From positions 1 to 42,500 of the forward strand of contig RPFO01001305.1 of assembly GCA_009746045.1 (NCBI GenBank): 42,500 bases of DNA, given 5' to 3'. How positions within the stretch are numbered: position 1 is the first letter of the stretch; every line of letters begins with the position of its first letter. The notes under the pieces were generated by a model that saw nothing but the letters and a program-made list of their open reading frames with translations, was not told the origin of the DNA and did no database searches. Position numbers and translations under genes: made by a program. Positions 29,001-34,631 of this stretch are shown one piece after another. This stretch comes from Mesostigma viride (Eukaryota; Streptophyta; Mesostigmatophyceae; Mesostigmatales; Mesostigmataceae).

Positions 29001-31541
29001 GAGCAGGAAGAAAAAGGGGCAGGAGGTTGTTGCTGCGCAGCAGTCACCACCAAAAGTTGAGGCGCCCGCTACCCCTGACATGCGAAAGGAGGTCAAGGAG
29101 CTGCGGGAGCGGGTGGAGCGACTGGAGCGCGAGTACCGTACTCCGTTGGTGGTCCCTGGTACTCCAGCCAGTGACTCCAGTCACGGGCTGGAGCAGCAAG
29201 GGCATCATTATTCAACACGGTCGAGTCCCCAGAGGGTGCTGCACTATGATGCAGCCATGGCTCAGCCCAGGGCTGTGACATATGTGGACGATCAGCGGGT
29301 GGTGTACACTGCTGCAGGAGGCGGATACCACAGGCAGGCAGCTCCCGTGACACTTCGCACGGCATTGGACCCTGAGGTTGAATACCACCGGCATGCACCT
29401 CCAGTGACAAGCCGCTCGACATACAGTAACAGTGGGCAGGGCACTGCTTTCGTGCTAACCCCACCGGCAGGTCACCAGCAGTACTTCGACTCTGAATCAA
29501 TCACGATGGTGCCTGTCACATCTCTCGCGCAGAACGTGGTGCACTTGCAGCCCGCTTATCCAGCAGTGGAGTATTCCATGAAGAAGCAACGGCGCTAGAT
29601 TAGTAGCTTGGCTATCGATGCCATGCTTATCAAGGTCTATGAGGCATGGTGGGATGTCTTGTTAAGTGCTGCTCATTAAGGAGCACAGGTGAGCGATATG
29701 TTTGCAGGATGCTGTACATTGTCTTACACCATATGTTTTGTGGCTCATGTTTTCGCGCAGGCATTGATTATACATGTATCATGCATCAAGAATGGCATGA
29801 CAACTAGGACTATGCATGTGCAAACTAAGAGTAAAGCTCACGGGCTCTTTCATCAAGATAGCCATGCATGGAATATGTGTGCCCACAGTCCATCATGGTT
29901 GGAAACCGGGTGTTGCAACTTGCCTTGTTCAAAACTCTCTTAATAAAAGGCAACAATATAATTTGTGGTTGGTGATGTTTGGTGAGTTTCAAGAGTTTTG
30001 CCACAATGAAGTTGCTATTTTGCCATGTGCATGTGTCATGATTGTGAGGCGCTTTCTATGGTCCCTGATTATATAGCTGTCTCACTTAATACTTGCTTAT
30101 CGCTACAAGATGAATTATGACAACACCAGTATGCATGACATGCTTGCTTGATTACATGTGATCGCAAGGCGCAATGGGGGGCAGGATTGCCTCATTAGTC
30201 CGGTGGCTGCGACAGTTTTCGTGTAGCGAATCTGGGCGCGAGCAGGGTCGGGGAGCCGAAAGAGGCGGCAAAACCTGTTTTTCAAGGGTCTGGAACACTA
30301 GACAACTGCATAGCAGCCTTAAAATTTGTTCAAATGTAGTTCAATGTAGTACATTATAGTAAAAATGTAGTACAAAGTAGTACAAACTAGTACAATGTAG
30401 TATTTTGTAGCATATACTAGTTCAACTACCTCCAGATGAGATCCAGGGGCCATGGGGACACTTTTTTTGCAGAACTGAACTTGAAACAAGCAAAAAAGAG
30501 GAAACTTGGAAAAACTCAAAATGTACTTGTGCTGGAGTACATTCTAAATGGCTGGTAGGGCACGCAGAAATCCTCCTCGGAAACAAGTCTTTCTGCAACC
30601 TGAGCGAGATCAACCTGGCGGCGTTCCGCGCGGGCGACAAGGCCGGACTGGAGCGCGCGCTCGTCCTCGCCGCGCGCATGAACTACCGCCAGACCTTGGT
30701 CGATCTTCGCGACGAGATCCTGCAAGAAGCGTGGCATCTGAACAACCAATTCCTCCACCTCTGCGGAGTGGGGCTAACCGGCGTCGTCTCCCGCCCCGAC
30801 TTGAAGACCTACGACTACCGTCGCTTGAAGAACATCGCGGTGTCCGCTGCATACTCCATGGCCAATGAACTCGGGAAACCACTCCCGAAGAACGTGACGT
30901 GCATCAAGCCCAGCGGGACCCTGTCGAAGATCATGTCCACGCGGCAGTGGGGCGAGGTGCCCGAGGGCGTGCACAAGCCGCTCGGGCGGTACATCTTCAA
31001 CAACATCACGTACTCGAAGCACGACCCGCTGGTCGCCCGGTTCGCGGACGCGGGGTACAAGATCGCGGACAAGCCCTTCGAGCCGGAGTCCGTGCTCGTC
31101 ACGTTCCCGGTGTCGTACGACTCCGTCCCCTTCACGAAGAAGTGGGTGACGCGCAAGGACGGGACGAAGGAGGAGGTCGAGGTGAACACGGAGACGGCCG
31201 TCGAGCAACTCGAGCGGTACCGCGACCTGATGAACTCGTACGTCGAGCAAAACGTCAGCTGCACGATCTCGTACGACCCCTCCGAGATCGAGTCCATCCT
31301 GGACTGGCTCAACGCGCACTGGGACGAGTACGTCGGCGTCTCGTTCTTGCTGCGGGCGGACCCGACCAAGAACGCCGCCGATCTGGGATACGCGTACCTG
31401 CCCCAGGAAGTGGTTACCAAGGCCCGCTTCGACGCGTACAAGGAGTCGCTGCGTCCCGTGAACTACAAAGGCATCATGCATGTGGACGAGGAGCCGGGCG
31501 CTGCCTCGGATTGTGTCGGCGGGGCTTGCCCCGTGAAGTGA
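20019..31541 (+). CDS. Adenosylcobalamin-dependent class II ribonucleotide reductase (three exons)
   Basis: Joining 20019-20669, 20802-21198 and 30568-31541 gives an unbroken 673-residue monomeric class II (RTPR/NrdJ-type) enzyme. It reduces ribonucleotides to deoxyribonucleotides with a cobalamin-derived radical. C99 (YNCSF) and C359 (KSFCNLSE) are the expected active-site disulphide pair. GCGVGFKP (120-127) is a family signature. The finger loop NPCGE (346-350) carries the thiyl Cys C348 and spans intron 2. The C-terminal CVGGACP gives the redox pair C665/C670. No separate small subunit is needed. An adenosyltransferase for the cofactor lies at 6961-7539. The frame across the exons is intact, but the transposon in intron 2 may block splicing. 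Confidence 0.9.
20670..20801 (+). other. Reductase intron 1, 132 bp
   Basis: The sequence begins GTCAGT and ends GCGCAG. Removing it joins GGGTGGACG to AGCTCGGGC in phase 0 and restores the family sequence GYGW-TSSGDSQ. The intron is A+T-rich, unlike the exons, has in-frame stops, a CCTAATC branch-site candidate at 20758-20764 (about 38 bases from the end) and a CTCTCTTTG pyrimidine tract. A spliceosomal intron is the best reading. Confidence 0.85.
21200..21607 (-). CDS. Zinc-finger (RING-like) protein nested antisense in intron 2
   Basis: A 135-codon frame fills nearly all of the native intron, on the opposite strand. It has C18-x2-C21, C28, H40-x-C42, C49, then HLICDPCYKRL with a C-x2-C and a final YCRNDK. 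This spacing resembles a RING or other cross-braced zinc finger. The C-terminal half is helical without known motifs. The stop lies at the first bases of the intron. A frame with this much Cys/His order is unlikely by chance. Its own promoter would lie between 21608 and the transposon, so the insertion may have cut off its upstream control. Function unknown. Confidence 0.5.
   Translation of the reverse strand: MKQHKNMNKTKLSDILKCYVCKKRVSMCDWDGGEIDVFVHSCDSWNPYCPGSHLICDPCYKRLKQSDELYCRNDKRSSGAYRPLSMDSMTILSNLQGNALNDMLSWARHDEKHAEVIAIVFHTNHVTAEVNEQEH
21654..21685 (+). repeat. Left terminal inverted repeat, 32 bp
   Basis: Perfect reverse complement of 30529-30560. It is followed directly by GCAAAATGTACTTCG (21686-21700), whose AAAATGTACTT core recurs just inside the right terminus and, in variant form, in the central palindrome. 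Confidence 0.95.
21700..22917. repeat. Tandem ~173-bp repeats and non-coding left flank of transposon
   Basis: A motif GTGAC-(A/G)-TTTGCTAGCA or a close variant recurs at 21800, 21972, 22145, 22318 and 22482, spacing 172, 173, 173 and 164. Each unit also holds AAGCATTTTG, AGAAAGCTATGAAATGTTGGAAGCAACCTA and CACTAGATTAGACCATG-type blocks (long blocks differ slightly between units). The array is A+T-rich with no supported ORF. From about 22560 to 22917 there is unique, also non-coding sequence. Such subterminal arrays usually serve transposase binding; that is inferred. Confidence 0.85.
22918..26753 (-). CDS. Putative transposase, DUF7869-like, two exons
   Basis: Joining 26753-25092 to 24813-22918 (phase 0) gives about 1185 residues. 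Exon 1 has a Cys cluster (DCKCGHEC), then VCNICSNINNNINAARH. A core follows in which MDAIAHMRTHIP, VMQVDGGGDNMNREVLGF and LPVGHTHIDCDQRFGWF match the DUF7869 pattern, a likely RNase H-fold DDE-type nuclease with Asp residues in VDGG and HIDCDQ. Exon 2 adds an Ala/Gly repeat, a globular region, a Tudor-like stretch (HGWVTKVQ... ADGQYEDYHALEEV) and an acidic Glu/Gly tail. The ATG at 26753 is the first in frame; its product opens with a hydrophobic helix, odd for a transposase, so an internal start is possible. Confidence 0.65.
22940..23105. repeat. CT-rich simple repeat encoding acidic Glu/Gly tail
   Basis: Plus-strand CCTCTCC/CCTCCTC units run for about 165 bases and are read on the minus strand as Glu/Gly codons. 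The same tract in copy 2 (39160-39297) differs in unit number, as expected for replication slippage. Confidence 0.85.
24585..24710. repeat. GC-rich GCCCGC repeat encoding Ala/Gly linker
   Basis: Six-base GCCCGC-type units encode alternating Ala and Gly on the minus strand. In copy 2 (40780-41010) the tract is nearly twice as long, showing expansion or contraction between copies. Confidence 0.85.
24814..25091 (-). other. Intron of the transposase gene, 278 bp
   Basis: On the minus strand the donor is GCG|GTAAGACT (exon end at 25092) and the acceptor TTGCTTGCAG (exon 2 begins at 24813). Both exons are in phase 0, and reading through the donor ends after 16 codons. Copy 2 has lost the acceptor by a small deletion. 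Confidence 0.8.
26857..27183. repeat. Perfect palindrome, 153-bp arms, 21-base loop; putative bidirectional promoter
   Basis: Arms 26857-27009 and 27031-27183 are exact reverse complements around the loop 27010-27030. Each arm contains three related units of AATGTACTAAGG(A/C)ACGTGATTGG, combining an ACGTG core with an inverted CCAAT box, plus GAAATGTACTTCGTGAAATG at the outer end. It lies between the divergent starts at 26753 and 27260, so it can serve both genes equally as a promoter. The arms are long enough to extrude a cruciform or give hairpin RNA. The AAATGTACT core is shared with the transposon ends. Confidence 0.9.
27260..29598 (+). CDS. Second transposon protein, coiled coil, unknown
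   Basis: Joining 27260-28210 to 28357-29598 (phase 0) gives about 730 residues. The ATG at 27260 is the first after the palindrome; a longer frame would start inside it. Exon 1 is a globular domain with INVIDVGGGTPAGVRR, LYLLDATMLTEYTSF, a PDIFVACETG segment and WCKPRLLAVDLGAHGA. Exon 2 begins Pro-rich, then has a basic stretch (PPEKKGRVKQEHAPVKREK, a possible nuclear signal). Two or three coiled coils follow (around SDLRSSLDEVKKEYDGLREA and MRKEVKELRERVERLEREY), then a Tyr/His/Gln-rich tail. I recognise no family. It is probably a DNA- or transposase-binding partner, an inference from its place in the element. Confidence 0.6.
28211..28356 (+). other. Intron of the second transposon gene, 146 bp
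   Basis: Donor AGT|GTAAGTCT and acceptor CAACATCCAG|GCT join exons in phase 0 (KGWS to AVGYK). Reading through the donor stops after 11 codons. An AATAAATAAATAAA stretch near 28280 lies inside the intron and could act as an early polyadenylation signal. Confidence 0.75.
29599..30528. repeat. Non-coding right flank of transposon with short GTAGTACAA-type repeats
   Basis: No frame here is convincing. The stretch carries likely 3' signals (AATAAAAGG near 29942). At about 30328-30420 there is an A+T-rich cluster of GTAGTACAA/GTAGTTCAA-like units, a short-period repeat containing GTAC as the terminal motifs do. It probably serves as the right subterminal region. Confidence 0.6.
30529..30560 (-). 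repeat. Right terminal inverted repeat, 32 bp
   Basis: Perfect inverted match to the left end. It is preceded by CAAAATGTACTT (30517-30528) in direct rather than inverted orientation with respect to the left inner motif. Confidence 0.95.
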
Positions 31542-32146
31542 TCACCCTGTCATCGCCGTCCTGTTGAACGGCATATTGCTAGCGGTAGGGGGAGGAGCGT
31601 AGTACGGCATGTTGTATGGCATAGGCTCGAAGTTGGCTTGCACGGTTACGTTTGTTCCTGCGGATGAATCCGTACGTTTTTTCCAATAATAATAAATGAT
31701 TCCAATTACGACCGTAATGACCAACAGGACAATTATGACACTCTTGATTTTGTCCGCGATAGACCCGCCGCCCTCCTCTTCGTCCCCTGCACCCGTCCCA
31801 TCCCCCGCGCCTCCTTCCTTATCGTCGTTCTTGTTGAACACAGAGTTCACGATCAACATGCCGGCGACGGTGGCGAAAGCCCCTCCGACGGCCTCCACGC
31901 CGTACCGCCTCGCAAAGTCGGTCGCTCTCTCCCTGAAACTCTTCGAGGCGGCCTCGCTGACGGCGTCCGCCGACTTGCCGGCCGCGCTGGCCTGCTCGGC
32001 CTTCTGGAGAGCCTGAAGCCTCTCGATTTCCTTGGCGATCTCGGTCGTCTTCTTCGCGTCGGCGGCAGCGTCGGCCGCCGTGGTGGCGGTCTTCAGTTCG
32101 TCGGCGCCCCGGAGGGCATCCGTTAACGCAGACGCGCTGGGGGCAT
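31542..32146 (-). CDS. Single-pass membrane protein with coiled coil, frame broken near start
   Basis: The long frame has no ATG. The ATG at 32146, in the context TATAAATG, joins it if the run of five G at 32139-32143 (C on the coding strand) is one base short, giving MPPSASALTD and 201 residues. An Ala/Lys/Glu coiled coil spans about 15-65. A hydrophobic stretch (GAFATVAGMLIVNSVF) and an acidic Gly/Asp/Glu linker follow, then a strong membrane helix (IIVLLVITVVIGIIYYYW) with a basic stop. A Tyr/Pro/Met-rich C-terminus ends the protein. No family is recognised; a virion-membrane protein is plausible. It ends just against the reductase stop, convergent. Confidence 0.55.
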
Positions 32147-32170
32147 TTATAGATACAGGACACAATTTTA

Positions 32171-32542
32171 TCAGGGCGCGTTCAGGAGAGCGGAGAAGGT
32201 CGAATCGTAGTCGCCCGACAGCATCCCGCTCGTCACTCCGGAGGCCTGTCCCATGCGGAAGGCCTGCGTGCTGTGAGAAGACCCGCCGCCGCCGCCGTAC
32301 GAAGGGGCGGTCTCGGACCCGCACACCATCCCGGTGACGCACTCGCCGCCGCCGCCTCCGTCGCCGGAACGCGCGCTCCACGGTTTCCAGATGACGATCG
32401 CGATGACCGCGACCGCGGCGATCGCGATGAACAGAGGGCTCGAGAAGAATCCGCCCGCCGCCGGCTTGGCGATCCTGGCGCGAGCGGAGTTGCGGACGTT
32501 CTCCTCGGTCACGCCACGCGTCACGTTTCCGGCACTGTTCAT
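32171..32542 (-). CDS. Single-pass membrane protein with Gly-rich tail, 123 aa
   Basis: ATG 32542 is followed by a polar N-terminus with several Arg, a membrane helix at about residues 34-50 (SPLFIAIAAVAVIAIVIW) and then a Gly-rich segment with two Cys (ECVTGMVCGS). The tail is Ser/Gly-rich. No family is known. It sits 24 bases upstream of the next membrane gene in the same direction. Confidence 0.55.
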   Translation of the reverse strand: MNSAGNVTRGVTEENVRNSARARIAKPAAGGFFSSPLFIAIAAVAVIAIVIWKPWSARSGDGGGGGECVTGMVCGSETAPSYGGGGGSSHSTQAFRMGQASGVTSGMLSGDYDSTFSALLNAP

Positions 32543-32648
32543 CTGGATCCTCGAAGTTGTCGCAGAAGAAAAATCGGCTCGGCTAGACTCGGGCGGGAGC
32601 AGCACCACCATCGAGGGGCCACAATCAACGATAGCGCAGATATTTATC
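32543..32648 (-). promoter_or_regulatory. Short intergenic region upstream of small membrane gene
   Basis: The gap of 106 bases between co-oriented genes includes GAAAAATCGG and an A+T-rich GATATTTATCC near 32638. It presumably promotes the 32542 gene and takes the 3' end of nothing on the plus strand. No stronger motif is seen. Confidence 0.25.
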
Positions 32649-34280
32649 CTACTTCCTGGAGAACAGGAACGCCGAGACGAGCGCGACGACGACCACGAGG
32701 ATCCCTGCGACCGCGACGATGTTTTCGGTACGGTACCCGTCTTCCTTCTTCTCGGTCGTCGCCGACTCCTCGGGTACGGCCGCGGACGGATCGGCCGGCG
32801 CGGAAAGCTGCCACAACTCCTCCGGAGTGGCGAAGAGTCCGACCTCCGCGAACCGGTCGCGGAACTGTCGCGCCATCTCCAGGTCGGCGGGACTCCCCGT
32901 GGCTCGCAGACCGCGGACGTAGTCCGCGATCTTCTTCTTGCGAACGTCCGCCGTCAACGCGTTGGCGGGGTCCTCGAACTTGGATCGCAGCGCGTCGGAG
33001 GCCGCGTGGCATTTGGCGAAAGCAAACGAGTCGCGAGGGATGACCTTGAACTGCCCCGTTTTCCACATGTCCACGAGAGAGCTGGCCATCGCGTCCGCGG
33101 CCCCGCATCGGACGTCGACGAGCGTGCCGTCGAGATCCTTCACGGACACCTTGTCGGGCGTCGGCTGATTCACGATCGCCTCCTCCGCCTTGACCTGCGC
33201 CTGTTCGGCCACCTGGGCCGTCTCTTCCATCACGGGGGGGGTGGGGGCGACTGCGGGAGGACCGGCAGCGACGTCGACCCTGGACGGCTCCGTCGAGCGG
33301 ACCTGGTAATGCAACGACCACGCGAGTTTCGTCGCTTCCGGATCCCGCGCCGCCTCCACTTTCTCGACGCGCTTGTTCATCGCGAGCCCGGGGATCCCCG
33401 ACAAGCCCATCCAGTGCCACGCCCACGACACGGGCCTGACGGCCCTCGTAGGCCGCCCCGTGTCGGGGTTCAGCACCGCGACGGTGTCGACAGGACCGTC
33501 CGTCATCTCGGCGTCGCCTTTCCTGGACATGGTCTCCTTCTCCATCCGCAACGCGGCCAACGCCGCGCCGGGCGTGAGCCAATCACGGACCATGTCGCGG
33601 TACGCGCGCAAAGCACGCACGCCTTCGCCGCCGACGTAACCCAGCGCGCCGGCCCGCGCCAACAACTCGTCGAACAGACCGGCCTTGTCGAGGTCCCCTT
33701 TGACCGCCAACTCCTCGCCTCTGGCGGCGGCCGCCTTGATCAAGGCGTCTCGCATGCACTTGATCCTCTCGTCTTTCGGGATGGCCTCGTGCAAGGTCAA
33801 CGCGTCCACGCCGACCTCTTTCATCGCCATCTCGAGCTTCGTGGCGTGCATCAACCTCTGCGGATCCCTCGACCGGAAACTCTCGGCATAGTCCCGCGTG
33901 TCGAACTGAGCCGTCGCCTGCGTCGGGACCGGAGCGGTCACGGAACTCTCTTTCGATTGCCCGAGGAGGTCGTAGTTCCTCGCCCACGCCAGTTTCTTGG
34001 CGGCGGAGGCGTTGGAGGCGGACATGGTCTCCATGTACAATCGAATGGCCTTCAAACGACCCTGCAAGGACAACGGCTCGACCCCGGCCCCTTCGAAGAC
34101 GCCCCATACCCAGAACTTGGGCACCGTGCGTCCGGTCTTCCTCCCCGAGAGCGGATCGATCTCAGGAACCGGCGGGGGCGTTCCGTCCCATCCCATCGCC
34201 GCGTTGGCCTCTTTCGTGTCGAGATCCCCCTCGTATCGCAGCGCGCGCTGGATGTCCATGGTCAGGAAACTGGAACTCAT
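32649..34280 (-). CDS. Large C-terminally anchored unknown protein, 543 aa
   Basis: The chosen ATG at 34280 follows the upstream stop by 13 bases; an in-frame longer start would overlap that gene. The N-terminal part is rich in Trp and charged residues (VPKFWVWGVFEGAGVEPLS). The middle is a long helical region with Ala, Lys and Glu (KAAAARGEELAVKGDLDKAG), followed by a Pro/Ala/Gln linker near 370. The protein ends in an acidic stretch and a membrane helix (VAVAGILVVVVALVSAFLF) with three final polar residues, a tail-anchor arrangement. No domain is recognised. It is probably an internal or membrane virion protein. Confidence 0.6.
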   Translation of the reverse strand: MSSSFLTMDIQRALRYEGDLDTKEANAAMGWDGTPPPVPEIDPLSGRKTGRTVPKFWVWGVFEGAGVEPLSLQGRLKAIRLYMETMSASNASAAKKLAWARNYDLLGQSKESSVTAPVPTQATAQFDTRDYAESFRSRDPQRLMHATKLEMAMKEVGVDALTLHEAIPKDERIKCMRDALIKAAAARGEELAVKGDLDKAGLFDELLARAGALGYVGGEGVRALRAYRDMVRDWLTPGAALAALRMEKETMSRKGDAEMTDGPVDTVAVLNPDTGRPTRAVRPVSWAWHWMGLSGIPGLAMNKRVEKVEAARDPEATKLAWSLHYQVRSTEPSRVDVAAGPPAVAPTPPVMEETAQVAEQAQVKAEEAIVNQPTPDKVSVKDLDGTLVDVRCGAADAMASSLVDMWKTGQFKVIPRDSFAFAKCHAASDALRSKFEDPANALTADVRKKKIADYVRGLRATGSPADLEMARQFRDRFAEVGLFATPEELWQLSAPADPSAAVPEESATTEKKEDGYRTENIVAVAGILVVVVALVSAFLFSRK

Positions 34281-34293
34281 GTCCCGGAACTTG

Positions 34294-34575
34294 TCAGACC
34301 CACGTGGGCACCTGCCCTTTTTTCCAGACACGTCCGAACTCCTTCGCGGCGTCCCTCAGCCGCTCGTACACGACCTGGTGTCCGTCCGCGTACCGCCTGT
34401 TCTCACTCTTTTCCACGCCGGCGAGGACGGCCGCCTTCATCATCGCGTTGCGGATGTGGATCGCGGCGGTGTGACTCAAACTCTTCACGAGATCCTTGTG
34501 CTGCGCGATGGCTTCCAACACCCTGTTCGGGTCTTCGGATTGGATGTCCTTTTCGACTTTGTCGATCGACGTCAT
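34294..34575 (-). CDS. Small helical unknown protein, 93 aa
   Basis: ATG 34575 begins a soluble, mostly helical protein with alternating charged residues (LEAIAQHKDLVKSLSHTAAIHIRNAMM). It is likely co-transcribed with the 543-residue gene 13 bases downstream and divergent from the helicase. No family is recognised. Confidence 0.55.
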   Translation of the reverse strand: MTSIDKVEKDIQSEDPNRVLEAIAQHKDLVKSLSHTAAIHIRNAMMKAAVLAGVEKSENRRYADGHQVVYERLRDAAKEFGRVWKKGQVPTWV

Positions 34576-34631
34576 CGCGCGATGTAATTCTACTTAGACA
34601 TCGGAAATAAATGCCGCGTATACTCTGAACG
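34576..34631. promoter_or_regulatory. Divergent promoter, helicase side
   Basis: A 56-base A+T-richer gap with ATGTAATTCTACTTAG, GGAAATAAATG and GCGTATACTC. It separates divergent starts at 34575 and 34632, so it must serve both. Confidence 0.4.

Larger units (their letters stand above)
21654..30560. mobile_element. Complete 8907-bp DNA transposon, copy 1
   Basis: Bounded by perfect 32-bp inverted repeats beginning CCCTACCAGCC and flanked on both sides by CAC (21651-21653 and 30561-30563), a likely 3-bp target duplication. From left to right it holds about 173-bp tandem repeats, a non-coding stretch to 22917, a two-exon minus-strand gene with a DUF7869-like domain, a large palindrome, a two-exon plus-strand gene and a non-coding right end. 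Base composition is much lower in G+C than the viral genes, and its introns use GTAAG-type donors. Both genes are open, so this copy may be active. No known superfamily matches all features; a cut-and-paste element is inferred. Confidence 0.85.
21199..30567 (+). other. Reductase intron 2, 9369 bp, carrying a transposon
   Basis: It begins GTCAGT, exactly as intron 1 does, and ends CACGCAG; splicing in phase 1 rebuilds the codon of the Glu in NPCGE. Removing the transposon and one CAC duplicate leaves a native intron of 459 bp. That intron had a TCTAATAAC branch-site candidate at 21612-21620 and a CCCGTTTCTTTC pyrimidine tract about 25-40 bases before the native AG. The transposon now lies between this tract and the last four native bases GCAG. 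Confidence 0.8.

Noticed and set aside
29689-30359. Short plus-strand ORFs in the transposon's right end
   Set aside because: They are short, overlap one another, show no motifs and lie in A+T-rich 3' sequence.
21654-30560. Polinton/Maverick or virophage
   Set aside because: The element has no capsid, polymerase, integrase or packaging ATPase genes, and its 32-bp termini are far shorter than those elements use.
21199-30567. Intein in the reductase at the NPCGE loop
   Set aside because: The insert has stops in the reductase frame at once, starts GTCAGT like intron 1, and has no splicing or homing-endonuclease protein motifs in frame.
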